NCBI GenBank assembly: GCA_943324725.2 | Contig: CALPMR020000103.1 | Coordinates: 1-9,422 of the forward strand | DNA length: 9,422 bases | Origin: Bordetella parapertussis | GTDB taxonomy: Bacteria > Cyanobacteriota > Cyanobacteriia > PCC-6307 > Cyanobiaceae | Direction of reading: 5' to 3' | Shown here: positions 1-6,982 of the stretch, one piece after another | How the letters are laid out: every line of letters begins with the position of its first letter | Numbering within the stretch: position 1 is the first letter of the stretch | The notes under the pieces: generated by a model | What the model saw: only the letters and a program-made list of their open reading frames with translations | Databases searched by the model: none | Told to the model about the DNA's origin: nothing | Made by a program: the position numbers and the translations under genes

Positions 1-275
1 CGTCGTACCTGCTCAAGCTCCTCCGTCCGGAGCAGACCCTCCAGCCGCCTCAGTGCCCGCGCCTGGGCCTCGGCCTTGACCTCCTCGACCACGGCCCGAT
101 GCAGATCAGCACTGCGTCCTGGGCTGGAACAGTGGCGCAGACGCTGGTGGAGATCCCAGACCGCATCGCCCAGCCAGGCCAGCTGCAGAGCGCCGAGTTC
201 TATGCCGGGAGACGGCGGCTCGATGGCCGCCAGCCAGCGAGAGGCCGAGGGCTCAGGCCGCGGTGAGGCGGCCAA
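1..275 (-). CDS. mrnC: Mini-ribonuclease III, 5' part (3' end outside window)
   Basis: Mini-III is an RNase III-type nuclease without the double-stranded RNA-binding domain; in other bacteria it matures the ends of 23S rRNA. About 91 residues are visible. The frame contains LAWLGDAVWDLHQR (about residues 33-46), matching the family's (A)YLGDAVYE signature, where the Asp of GDA (about D37) is a catalytic metal ligand; the usual YE is WD here. No ATG exists near the 5' end in this frame. TTG at 275-273 is the most plausible start and overlaps the end of the STAS gene by 23 nt; a start further inside the STAS gene cannot be excluded. The overlap suggests translational coupling in the trpD-carA-STAS operon. 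Family call is fairly sure, start is not. The gene continues past position 1. Confidence 0.75.
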   Translation of the reverse strand, partial: MAASPRPEPSASRWLAAIEPPSPGIELGALQLAWLGDAVWDLHQRLRHCSSPGRSADLHRAVVEEVKAEAQARALRRLEGLLRTEELEQVR

Positions 276-603
276 GGGCTGTGTCGAGATCAGGTTGAAG
301 ATGAAGGAATTCTTCCAGCCGCACCAGTTTCACGGTTTGCACCACCCGGGCATTGCCGACCACCAGGAACTGGGTTCCGGCCTCGTTGCACTGCTTCGCC
401 AGCTGCACCAGAGCACCCAGCCCGGAGGAATCGATGAAGTCGATGCGGCTGAGATCGATCACCAGCGCGAGCTTGCCATCGCCTTGATGGCTGGCGATGA
501 ACTCATTGAAATTCTTGTCGGAATAGGCATCCAGCTGTCCTGTGAAGCTGAACACCAGGCATCGCGCCTGGCGCTGGCAGCCCCCTCGAAGCGAGACGGT
601 CAA
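253..603 (-). CDS. STAS-domain protein (anti-sigma factor antagonist-like)
   Basis: A 116-residue single STAS domain of the SpoIIAA/RsbV type. Such proteins bind anti-sigma kinases or other partners and are switched by phosphorylation of a conserved serine. The hallmark FIDSSGLGALVQL lies at about residues 56-68, so S59 or S60 would be the phosphorylated residue, and the G-D-A-Y segment of the first strand (FTGQLDAYS, 20-28) is intact. The start is TTG at 603-601; an in-frame stop lies eight codons upstream and no ATG or GTG lies between. The frame upstream of the TTG (ISDLQR) resembles the start region of related proteins as I recall them, so an even rarer start is possible. It lies 153 nt downstream of carA and overlaps the Mini-III gene. 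No kinase partner is in the window, so its pathway is unknown. Confidence 0.85.
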   Translation of the reverse strand: MTVSLRGGCQRQARCLVFSFTGQLDAYSDKNFNEFIASHQGDGKLALVIDLSRIDFIDSSGLGALVQLAKQCNEAGTQFLVVGNARVVQTVKLVRLEEFLHLQPDLDTALGRLTAA

Positions 604-756
604 TCGCTGAAGGTCAGAGATGGCTCAGCCCCCGTGGAACGTTGTGGCCTGAACTGTAGTGACGACCCGGTGGAATGTCTCAAACGCAACCGGGTCCGAG
701 GCATTGCCTGAACCGCAACAGCCCACCCCTGAATCCTGACAAGCGAACCGGTGCCC
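604..756. other. carA-STAS intergenic spacer with weak promoter-like sites
   Basis: No gene is seen here. Reading on the minus strand, TTGAGA (683-678) and TACAGT (658-653) resemble -35 and -10 boxes but are 19 nt apart, longer than the 17 nt optimum, about 50 nt before the TTG start of the STAS gene. A six-base inverted repeat (ACCCGG 665-670, CCGGGT 690-695) encloses the -35-like box. No T-run follows any hairpin, so I see no terminator after carA, which allows read-through into the STAS gene. The promoter reading is weak. Confidence 0.25.
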
Positions 757-2046
757 TCAGCGCCGACGGGCCATCAGCTCGGTGAAACGCTGAAAGTGAT
801 GGTCGCCGTCATGGGGACCGGGGCTGGCCTCCGGGTGGTACTGCACGCCGAAGACGGGCTGATCCGCCATCTCCATGGCCGCCACGGTGCGGTCATTGAG
901 GTTGAGGTGGGTAATCCTCACCCGCTCGCTGGGCAAGGAGGCGCCGTCGAGGGCGAAGCCGTGGTTCTGACTGGTGATCTCCACGTTCCCCGGCGAGCCG
1001 CAGGGATGGTTGAGTCCGCGATGGCCATAGCCGAGCTTGAAGGTGCTCCCCCCCAGGGCCAGGCCGAGAATCTGATGGCCCAGGCAGATGCCGAACAGGG
1101 GCAGATCGCGGTGTTGCAACAGATCCCGGGCCAGGGCGATGCCGCTGGCCACAGCCGCTGGATCGCCGGGGCCATTGGAGAGAAACACCCCTTCAGGGCC
1201 ATGGGCCAGCACCTGCTCCACGCTGGCATCGGCCGGCAGCACGGTGACCTCGCAGCCATGGGCGACCAGGCGCTCGAGGATGGCCCGCTTGATGCCGAAG
1301 TCGATGGCCACCACCCGGTAGGGCGTGGCCGGCTGGGGCTGCAGGCGGGTGTCGAAGTCGGCGCCACAGAGGCTCGACCAGCGGTAGGACTGCTCGGTGC
1401 TGACGCCGGCCGCCAGGTTCAGGCCCGCCATCGACGGGGCCGAGCGCAGCTGCCGCAGCAGCTCGGTGGGGGCGAGGCCCTCGCTGCTGATGATGCCGTT
1501 GATGGCACCGCCTTCGCGCAGATGCCGCACCAGGGCGCGGGTGTCCACGCCGCGGATGCCCACCACGCCATGGCGCTGCAGCCAGGGCTCGAGCGCCTCC
1601 TCGGCCCGCCAGCTGCTGGCCATCGGCGACAACTCCCTGGCGATGACGCCGCGCACATGGGGATGGCTGGCCTCGAGATCCTGGCCATTGACGCCGGTGT
1701 TGCCCAGTTCCGGATAGGTGAAGGTGACGAGCTGACCGTCATAGCTGGGATCCGTCATCACCTCCTGATAGCCGCTCATGCCGGTGTTGAAGACGACTTC
1801 ACCGACCACCGTGCCCCTGGCGCCGAAGGCCAGACCGCGCAACAGGGTGCCATCGGCCAGCAACAGCACCGCCGGCATGGCTGGCCTGGCGGCTGAGGGC
1901 TCCGTTGTGCCGGGCTGCACCGTTCTGTTGAACTGATCTGTTCTGTTGAACTGATCCGTACTGTTGAACTGATCCGTTCTGCCCGGCTGGGGTACGACGG
2001 CAACGGAAGGCTGGGACAAGGCCGGGCGCTCGACTGGGGCGATCAT
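757..2046 (-). CDS. carA: Carbamoyl-phosphate synthase small (glutaminase) subunit
   Basis: CarA hydrolyses glutamine and passes ammonia to CarB, making carbamoyl phosphate for arginine and pyrimidines in the cytoplasm. The 429-residue product has the CarA N-terminal domain ([26 protein letters not shown]) and a C-terminal class I amidotransferase domain with a complete triad: Cys321 in FGICLGHQ, His404 and Glu406 in [13 protein letters not shown] at 2046-2044 overlaps the trpD stop as ATGA, favouring this start. An internal ATG at 1878-1876 (residue 57) would give about 373 residues, close to the family's usual size. Residues 1-56 are therefore an unusual extension or an untranslated leader. 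They contain three copies of a TDQFN(R/S) hexapeptide. carB is not in the window. The enzyme call is very sure; the start is open. Confidence 0.96.
   Translation of the reverse strand: MIAPVERPALSQPSVAVVPQPGRTDQFNSTDQFNRTDQFNRTVQPGTTEPSAARPAMPAVLLLADGTLLRGLAFGARGTVVGEVVFNTGMSGYQEVMTDPSYDGQLVTFTYPELGNTGVNGQDLEASHPHVRGVIARELSPMASSWRAEEALEPWLQRHGVVGIRGVDTRALVRHLREGGAINGIISSEGLAPTELLRQLRSAPSMAGLNLAAGVSTEQSYRWSSLCGADFDTRLQPQPATPYRVVAIDFGIKRAILERLVAHGCEVTVLPADASVEQVLAHGPEGVFLSNGPGDPAAVASGIALARDLLQHRDLPLFGICLGHQILGLALGGSTFKLGYGHRGLNHPCGSPGNVEITSQNHGFALDGASLPSERVRITHLNLNDRTVAAMEMADQPVFGVQYHPEASPGPHDGDHHFQRFTELMARRR
1920..1980 (-). repeat. 18-bp tandem repeat at the 5' end of carA (3.4 copies)
   Basis: On the plus strand the unit is near CCGTTCTGTTGAACTGAT: copies at 1920-1937, 1938-1955 and 1956-1973, then the first seven bases again at 1974-1980. 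Copy 2 differs by one base (CTG for CCG start) and copy 3 by one base (GTAC for GTTC). The unit length is a multiple of three, and on the minus strand it encodes TDQFN(R/S) in the carA frame at about residues 24-41. It lies before the canonical CarA domain, so copy-number change would not disrupt the enzyme. Each unit carries the near-palindrome GTTGAAC. Confidence 0.95.
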
Positions 2047-3086
2047 CCCGCAGCAGGGGAGGCCAGGGCGGTGCGCAGCGCCTCCAGCCGCTGCCACGGA
2101 AGGCCGCGCTGCAGGCAGTCGAGGGCCTGGGGCAGGGCCTCGGCCACGGAGCTGGCCAGGCCGCAACTCCAGAGCACCAGGGCGGTGTTGAGGGCCACCA
2201 CATCTCGGTGGGGCCGCTCACCCTCGCCCTGCAGCACCGCTTCGAGCAGGCGCCGGTTCTGCTCGAGATCGCCACCGCTGATCGCCGCCATCGGGGCCGG
2301 CTCCAGGCCGAGGGCGAGCGGATCGAGCCATTCCTTGCGCACGTCACCACCCTCCAGCAGGCGCAGCTCGCTCGGACCGGAAAGGGTGGCCTCATCGAGG
2401 CCGCCATGGCCGTGGACGACGATGGCGCGGGCCTGCCCCAGGCGCCGCAGGGCATCGGCCATCGGATCGAGCAGATCGGCGCGGGCCACCCCCAGCACCT
2501 GGCAATCGGGCTGCAGCGGGTTGACCAGGGGACCCAGCAGGTTGAACACGGTGCGCACCCCCAGGGCGCGACGCAGGGGCACCAGGCTGATCAGGGCCGG
2601 ATGCCAGCCCGGTGCGAACAGGAACGTGACCCCCGCCAGCGGCAGGGCGGCGATCACCTGTTCGGCGGGGGCCTGGAGATCGAGGCCGAGCGCTTCGAGC
2701 ACATCGGCGGAGCCGACGCGACCACTGGCGCTGCGATTGCCGTGCTTGGCGACGTGGGCTCCACAGGCGGCAGCGGTGAAAGCCACGGCGGTGGAGATGT
2801 TGAAACTGTCAACACCGGCGCCACCCGTACCGCAGGTGTCGACCAGATGCAGGGCGGGCCTTGGGGCCGGCAGGGGGCAATGCTGCCGCAACACCAGGGC
2901 CATGGCGGCAAGCTCCTCGCCATTCAGTCCCTTGCCACGCAGGGCCGCCAGCAGGGCACCGGTGAGCACCGGCTCGATCTGCCCGCCGATCCAGCCCCGC
3001 ATCAGCTGGTCAGCTTGCTGACTGTTCAGATCACGGCCCTCGATCAGCTGCTCCAGCAACCGGGGGAAGGAGTTGGCGGCACCCAT
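2043..3086 (-). CDS. trpD: Anthranilate phosphoribosyltransferase
   Basis: TrpD transfers the phosphoribosyl group of PRPP to anthranilate, the second step of tryptophan synthesis from chorismate. The 347-residue product has the usual family length and all expected motifs: DTCGTGG at 83-89 (PRPP diphosphate loop), SFNIST at 94-99, [18 protein letters not shown] at 114-131 (PRPP and anthranilate site), NLLGPLVNP at 182-190, and the GGLDE segment that carries the Asp-Glu metal ligands. The first codon is ATG with no strong Shine-Dalgarno sequence. It is first in the operon: a terminator facing the same way lies about 108 nt upstream and its TGA overlaps carA's ATG. A shared transcript links tryptophan synthesis with carbamoyl phosphate supply. 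No trp leader peptide or attenuator is evident. Confidence 0.97.
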   Translation of the reverse strand: MGAANSFPRLLEQLIEGRDLNSQQADQLMRGWIGGQIEPVLTGALLAALRGKGLNGEELAAMALVLRQHCPLPAPRPALHLVDTCGTGGAGVDSFNISTAVAFTAAACGAHVAKHGNRSASGRVGSADVLEALGLDLQAPAEQVIAALPLAGVTFLFAPGWHPALISLVPLRRALGVRTVFNLLGPLVNPLQPDCQVLGVARADLLDPMADALRRLGQARAIVVHGHGGLDEATLSGPSELRLLEGGDVRKEWLDPLALGLEPAPMAAISGGDLEQNRRLLEAVLQGEGERPHRDVVALNTALVLWSCGLASSVAEALPQALDCLQRGLPWQRLEALRTALASPAAG

Positions 3087-3448
3087 GGCAGCAGCACTGG
3101 CTCAGGTGACGCTATGTCCTCAGCACCAGCGAGTGATCCGCGTCTGTCTTGGCTTGCGACGGCAGGTCGCTGGCGGTGCGGGAGCGCTATCGCAAAAAAA
3201 AAGCCCGGGTGCAGTGCACGCGGGCTGGGTGATGGGGACAGGTCCACTATCACCCGAACCGGGCCGATCTGGCGACTGAGACCAGCGGGATCAGATCCAG
3301 TTCGGCTCCGCTCTGCCACCGACGCCTGATCAAGGCAGCGCCTGGTTGTGCAGCATCAGATCGCCGGGCCTGGCCGCCAAGTGAAGGCTCAGCGCTGGGA
3401 TTCCAGGGCGACGGACCAGCAGCATCGGAAGGGGCGCCTGCCTCGGCT
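3087..3448. other. DUF3288-trpD intergenic region
   Basis: 362 nt between the DUF3288 stop and the trpD start. The right part (3227-3448) would be the 3' untranslated region of the DUF3288 transcript and ends at the terminator at 3194-3226. The left part (3087-3193) must hold any trpD promoter, but I cannot pick out convincing -35/-10 boxes. A 31-codon minus-strand frame (3425 to 3330) is open but has no recognisable family or clear ribosome site, so I do not call it a gene. Confidence 0.5.
3194..3226 (-). terminator. Rho-independent terminator between DUF3288 and trpD
   Basis: Minus-strand RNA would form a stem from AGCCCG and CGGGCT (3226-3221 with 3207-3202), one C-C mismatch, then GTGCA/TGCAC, followed directly by nine T residues (A-run at 3194-3202 on the plus strand). 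This is a classic intrinsic terminator that ends the DUF3288 transcript and separates it from the trpD operon. The plus direction lacks a T-run, so it acts one way. Confidence 0.85.
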
Positions 3449-3757
3449 TCAGGGGGAGTCGGCGGCGGCGGTGTCAAATCCAGAACCCACGGCCTCGGCC
3501 ACCGGGGCCGGACCGGGCCGGAAGCCGGCGGCCCAGATCGCCCGGGTGCGCTGATGCAGGCCATCGCGATCCAGACCCCAGAGCCGCAGCACCTTGTCGA
3601 GATCTTCGCGCAGATCATCGGCGCCGGGAAAACCCTCGTAGCGCATCAGCAGCCGCGCCGCATCCACCAGGTGCTCATCGAGCGGGGGATCGGCAGCCAG
3701 CAGCCGGTCGATGCTGTTGCGATCGATGGCGTGGAGGGGGTGGCTCTGTTCATCCAT
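3449..3757 (-). CDS. DUF3288 family protein
   Basis: A 102-residue soluble protein that I recognise as the cyanobacterial DUF3288 family: it starts DEQSHPLHAIDRNSIDRLL and continues with the typical LARLRMRYEGFPGA-like stretch, seen here as AARLLMRYEGFPGA (about 33-46), DLREDLDKVLRLWGL and a terminal helix ending TRAIWAAGFRPG. Its function is unknown. The open frame extends upstream to 3919, but the family begins at about MDEQ, so ATG at 3757-3755 is chosen; the upstream part runs through the spacer before the divergent ABC gene. About 20 C-terminal residues rich in Ala, Gly and Pro go beyond the family core. It is transcribed away from the ABC transporter, 121 nt apart, and ended by the terminator at 3194-3226. 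Confidence 0.82.
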   Translation of the reverse strand: MDEQSHPLHAIDRNSIDRLLAADPPLDEHLVDAARLLMRYEGFPGADDLREDLDKVLRLWGLDRDGLHQRTRAIWAAGFRPGPAPVAEAVGSGFDTAAADSP

Positions 3758-3878
3758 GGCAAGGGGATCCAGGGGGAAAGGACGGTGTGAAAGCGGAATC
3801 CGGCTCCAGGCTGTCAGCGCCGGCCAGGCTCGAACCAAGCCAAGGCCGCTGCTTAGGTTGGGCCTATTCAACGGCCGG
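3758..3878. promoter_or_regulatory. Divergent promoter region, DUF3288 / ABC transporter
   Basis: These 121 nt separate two genes transcribed outward, so both promoters probably lie here. I see no clear -35/-10 pair or operator. The call rests on gene layout only. Confidence 0.35.
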
Positions 3879-5636
3879 ATGACCAGCATGAGCGCCATGA
3901 GGCTCGGCCTGATCGTCAAATACCTGCGTCCCTATCGGCGCACCCTGGCCCTGGGAGCGGTGGCCCTGCTGGTGGTGAATCTGCTCGGCGTCGCCATCCC
4001 CCTGCAGGTCCGCAACATCGTCAACGACCTGCACGAGGGCTTCAGCCTGAACACGGTGCTGCGCCAGTCGGCGCTGATCCTGCTGATGGCCACCGCCATG
4101 GGCCTGGTGCGGCTGTGGTCCCGGATGCTGGTGTTCGGAGTGGGGCGCCAGGTGGAGGCCTCTCTCAAGCAACAGATCTTTGATCACGTGCTCACCCAGG
4201 AACCGGGCTGGGTGCAGACCACCGGCAGCGGCGAGGTGATCAGCCGCGCCACCAGTGATGTCGAGAACATCCGGCGCCTGCTCGGCTTCGCTGTGCTCAG
4301 CCTCACCAACACCGGCCTGGCCTATGCCCTCACCCTGCCGGCGATGCTGGCGATCGATCCCTGGCTGAGCCTGGCGGCTCTGGGGCTCTATCCGCTGATG
4401 CTGCTGGTGGTGAGGCTGTTCGGCGGCCGCATGATGCGCCAGCAACGGCGCCAGCAGGAGGCGCTCGCCGATCTCAGCGATCTGATCCAGGAGGATCTGT
4501 CCGGTATCGGCGCCATCAAGATCTACGGCCAGGAGCGCACCGAGCTGGAGGCCTTCGAGGTGCGCAACCGCAGCTTCCGCGATGCAGCCCTGGCCCTAGG
4601 CCGCACCCGCAGCACCCTGTTCCCCCTGCTGGAGGGGATCTCCTCGTTGAGCCTGTTGCTGCTGATCGCCTTCGGCAGTGGCCAGATCGAGAACGGCCGC
4701 CTGACGATCGGCGGTCTGGTGGCCCTGATCCTGTTCGTGGAGCGACTGGTCTTCCCCACGGCCCTGCTGGGCTTCACGCTCAACACCTTTCAGACCGGCC
4801 AGGTGAGCCTGGAGCGGGTCGAGGCCCTGCTGAGCCGTCGTCCCGAAATCGTCTCGCCCAGCCAACCGAGGCCACCGGCCCAGCCGGCCCGCGGCGCCAT
4901 CGAGGCCCACGGCCTCACGGTGCGGTACTCCGGGGCCAGCCGGGACGCCCTGGTGGAGCTGGATTTCAAGATCCAGCCCGGCGAACTGGTGGCGGTGGTG
5001 GGGCCGGTGGGCTGCGGCAAGACCACCCTGGCCCGCGCCCTGGGCCGGATGGTGGAGGTACCCGCCGGCACGCTGTTCCTCGATGGCGTCGATGTGCGGG
5101 ATCTGGCCCTGGCCGATCTGCGCCGCGAGGTGGCCCTGGTGCCCCAGGAGGGCTTCCTGTTCACCGCCAGCCTGGCCGACAACCTCCGCTATGGCGATCC
5201 GGATGCGGCCATGGAACAGGTGGAACTGGCGGCCCGCCAGGCGCGGCTGGAGGGGGACATCAAGGGCTTCCCCGATGGCTACGACACCCTCGTGGGCGAG
5301 CGCGGCATCACCCTCAGCGGCGGCCAGCGCCAGCGCACGGCCCTCGGTCGGGCCCTGCTGCTGGAGGCGCCGCTGTTGGTGCTCGACGATGCCCTGGCCA
5401 GCGTCGACAACACCACGGCGGCCGAGATCCTGCGCTCGATCCGCCAGCAACGCCAGCGGACGGTGCTGATGATCAGCCACCAGCTCTCAGCTGCCGCTGC
5501 CTGCGATCGCATCCTGGTGCTCGATGACGGCCGGCTGGTGCAACAGGGACATCACCTGCAACTGGTCCACGAACCGGGCCTCTATCGCCGCCTGTGGGAA
5601 CGGGAACAGGCCAGTGAACGGCTGCAGGCGGCCTGA
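3879..5636 (+). CDS. ABC exporter half-transporter with degenerate catalytic site
   Basis: 585 residues fused as a six-helix exporter transmembrane domain (about 1-315) and a nucleotide-binding domain (about 345-570), the layout of MdlA/BmrC/TM287-like multidrug or lipid exporters in the cytoplasmic membrane. Motifs: Walker A GPVGCGKTT 375-383, Q-loop Gln423 in VPQEGF, signature LSGGQ 479-483, Walker B ending LDD at 502-504, D-loop ASVD, H-loop His534. The residue after the Walker B Asp, normally catalytic Glu, is Asp504. This is typical of the degenerate subunit of heterodimeric exporters such as TM287, MdlA and BmrC. No partner gene is next to it. Start: ATG 3879, 3888 and 3897 are all possible; related proteins favour the later two. 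Substrate unknown. Confidence 0.9.
   Translation: MTSMSAMRLGLIVKYLRPYRRTLALGAVALLVVNLLGVAIPLQVRNIVNDLHEGFSLNTVLRQSALILLMATAMGLVRLWSRMLVFGVGRQVEASLKQQIFDHVLTQEPGWVQTTGSGEVISRATSDVENIRRLLGFAVLSLTNTGLAYALTLPAMLAIDPWLSLAALGLYPLMLLVVRLFGGRMMRQQRRQQEALADLSDLIQEDLSGIGAIKIYGQERTELEAFEVRNRSFRDAALALGRTRSTLFPLLEGISSLSLLLLIAFGSGQIENGRLTIGGLVALILFVERLVFPTALLGFTLNTFQTGQVSLERVEALLSRRPEIVSPSQPRPPAQPARGAIEAHGLTVRYSGASRDALVELDFKIQPGELVAVVGPVGCGKTTLARALGRMVEVPAGTLFLDGVDVRDLALADLRREVALVPQEGFLFTASLADNLRYGDPDAAMEQVELAARQARLEGDIKGFPDGYDTLVGERGITLSGGQRQRTALGRALLLEAPLLVLDDALASVDNTTAAEILRSIRQQRQRTVLMISHQLSAAAACDRILVLDDGRLVQQGHHLQLVHEPGLYRRLWEREQASERLQAA
5503..5510. repeat. HIP1 octamer
   Basis: The perfect palindrome GCGATCGC, flanked as T..A (TGCGATCGCA), is the highly iterated palindrome of many cyanobacterial genomes. 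It lies inside the ABC transporter gene. It is a single copy here and only mildly supports the cyanobacterial assignment. Confidence 0.7.
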
Positions 5637-5669
5637 GACCTCGGCCAGGGCAGATCCACTGAGCAGCAA

Positions 5670-5684
5670 ACCTCACAGTGAGGT
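5670..5684. terminator. Short hairpin after the ABC exporter gene, possible weak terminator
   Basis: ACCTCAC-A-GTGAGGT is a perfect 7-bp inverted repeat with a one-base centre, so the real stem is about 5 bp with a 5-nt loop. It lies between the ABC stop (plus) and the end of the possible minus-strand peptide frame. No T-run follows on either strand, so termination is only a guess; it might instead stabilise a 3' end or bind a protein. Confidence 0.3.
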
Positions 5685-5812
5685 GCATCTCCAAATGGCA
5701 GACCTCTGACGGTCGGAGCTCGGAGCGGAACGGATCTCAACCGATGGGCGCTGAGCTGAAGAAGGCTGAACCCAAACCGGCTGAGTTGAGGTCAACGGAG
5801 ATGCCTCCAGCA

Positions 5813-5842
5813 GGGTTGAAGCCAGCTGGGTTGAAGCCAGCT
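5813..5842. repeat. Exact 15-bp tandem duplication
   Basis: GGGTTGAAGCCAGCT occurs at 5813-5827 and again without change at 5828-5842. Both copies are identical, which suggests a recent slippage event. On the minus strand the unit encodes AGFNP in the frame of the possible peptide at 5737-5877. Confidence 0.95.
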
Positions 5843-5938
5843 GCGCCCAGCAGCTGATCTGAACAGTTGTTGAGCATCACACCGTTGTGGCGGCCGGGGG
5901 AGCTTACGTGAAGTCCACCGTTCGACCGGCTGTCCTCC

Positions 5939-6202
5939 ATGGATCCGAGCAAGGCCTACAAGCTCCGCTGCACGCTCAGTTTTGGCGATATCTACGGGCA
6001 GATCATGATCTGGATGGGGGTGATCTTCGCCAGCCTGGCCTCCGGCCTGGCCTTGATGGGAGCCAGCAAGCCGATCTTCGCGCTGGTGGGAGTCGGCCTG
6101 ATCCTGGTGCTCTCGTTGCCGTTTCTGTTGTTCGCCTTCACCACCACGCTGCTGAACCACATCGCCCTGGTGCCGGACACGGACCAGCAGCGGACTGCTT
6201 AG
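5939..6202 (+). CDS. Conserved cyanobacterial small membrane protein
   Basis: 87 residues with a short polar N-terminus (MDPSKAYKLRCTLSFGDIYG) and two hydrophobic helices, about 19-42 and 45-74, joined by a tight ASKP turn; the tail is polar. It is therefore predicted to be a small two-span inner or thylakoid membrane protein. I recall a similar unnamed protein between the same neighbours in Synechococcus genomes, but have no function for it. ATG at 5939 is the first start after an in-frame TGA 30 nt upstream. It lies 27 nt before the TTG start of msrA in the same frame, so the two are probably cotranscribed. Confidence 0.8.
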   Translation: MDPSKAYKLRCTLSFGDIYGQIMIWMGVIFASLASGLALMGASKPIFALVGVGLILVLSLPFLLFAFTTTLLNHIALVPDTDQQRTA

Positions 6203-6229
6203 GCTCGGGCTCAAATCGCCGTCACAGCC

Positions 6230-6961
6230 TTGTTCGGCCTGTTCAACACCAGCAACACCGCCAGCCCGGCCGGGTCGATCGGCCAGCAGCTCCAGGGCAT
6301 CCGCCATGCGGTGCTCGGCAGCGAGATCACCGCCGCGCCGGCAGCAGGACAACAGGAAGCCCTGTTTGGCTGCGGCTGTTTCTGGGGGGCGGAGAAGGGC
6401 TTCTGGCGGCTGCCGGGCGTGGTGACCACGGCCGTGGGCTATGCCGGCGGCTCGATCCAGGATCCCAGCTACGACCAGGTCTGCAGCGGCCGCACCGGCC
6501 ACGCCGAAGTGGTGCGCGTGGTGTGGGACAGCGCAAAGCTGGATTTCAGCGATCTGCTGAAGCTGTTCTGGGAATGCCACGACCCCACTCAGGGGGACCG
6601 CCAGGGCAACGATCGCGGCAGCCAGTACCGCTCGGCGATCTTCGTCGATGACCCCAGCCTGTTGAAGCTGGCCGAGGCCAGCCGGCTCAGCTACGGCACC
6701 GTGCTGGCCGCCAGGGGCTTCGCAGCCATCAGCACGGAAATCGCCAGCGGACGCCCCCTGTTTTATGCCGAGGGCCACCATCAGCAGTATCTGGCCAAAC
6801 CGGGCAGCCGGCCCTACTGTTCCGCCCAGCCCAGTGGCCTGCGCCTCGATGACTTCCCAGGGGCCAACTACCGCTTGCCGGCGTCGGTCTGGAGCGCCTA
6901 CGACTGGTCCGTGCCCCACTGCGTGTTGCGGGGCGACAACAGCCCGATCGTGCTGCCCTGA
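6230..6961 (+). CDS. msrA: Peptide-methionine (S)-S-oxide reductase
   Basis: MsrA reduces methionine-S-sulfoxide in proteins and free form, repairing oxidative damage using thioredoxin. The 243-residue product carries the active-site motif GCFWG at 49-53 (nucleophile Cys50) in FGCGCFWGAEKGFW, then VVTTAVGYAGG, the GHAEVVRV strand, FWECHDPTQGDRQGNDRGSQYRS (about 104-126), and FYAEGHHQQYL, all typical. Cys in RPYCSAQ and VPHCVL are candidate recycling cysteines. The 45-residue N-terminal stretch before the core is low in complexity and does not look like a clear signal peptide. The start is TTG at 6230: an in-frame TAG (end of the previous gene) lies 30 nt upstream with no ATG or GTG between. 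It heads a run of small envelope-protein genes. Confidence 0.94.
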   Translation: MFGLFNTSNTASPAGSIGQQLQGIRHAVLGSEITAAPAAGQQEALFGCGCFWGAEKGFWRLPGVVTTAVGYAGGSIQDPSYDQVCSGRTGHAEVVRVVWDSAKLDFSDLLKLFWECHDPTQGDRQGNDRGSQYRSAIFVDDPSLLKLAEASRLSYGTVLAARGFAAISTEIASGRPLFYAEGHHQQYLAKPGSRPYCSAQPSGLRLDDFPGANYRLPASVWSAYDWSVPHCVLRGDNSPIVLP

Positions 6962-6982
6962 GCCCCGAGAGCGCTGATCCCC

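Larger units (their letters stand above)
5637..5938. other. Intergenic region with hairpin, duplication and a possible peptide ORF
   Basis: 302 nt between the ABC exporter and the next plus-strand gene. It holds a perfect inverted repeat (5670-5684) about 33 nt after the ABC stop and an exact 15-bp tandem duplication (5813-5842). On the minus strand a 46-codon frame opens at ATG 5877-5875 and ends at 5737. Its codons look coding-like (many AAC, TTC, GGC) and it reads MLNNCSDQLLGAAGFNPAG and onward, Gly/Ala/Asn/Ser-rich with the repeat AGFNP. It has no family I recognise, no clear ribosome site, and may be chance. Promoters for the 5939 gene should also lie here; none is obvious. Confidence 0.45.

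Noticed and set aside
751..1896. 381-codon plus-strand frame opposite carA
   Set aside because: Antisense shadow: carA is certain from its catalytic triad, and this frame has low-complexity Gly/Ala/Gln/His composition.
1920..1980. CRISPR-like array
   Set aside because: The 18-bp units are directly adjacent with no unique spacers, so it is a simple tandem repeat.
3330..3425. 31-codon minus-strand frame in the DUF3288 3' region
   Set aside because: Codons are plausible (MLLVRRPGIPALSLHLAARP) but it is too short, lacks a clear ribosome site, and has no known family.
3758..3919. Upstream extension of the DUF3288 gene to 3919
   Set aside because: The family begins near MDEQ at 3757; the extra 54 residues have no resemblance to it and overlap the start of the divergent ABC gene.
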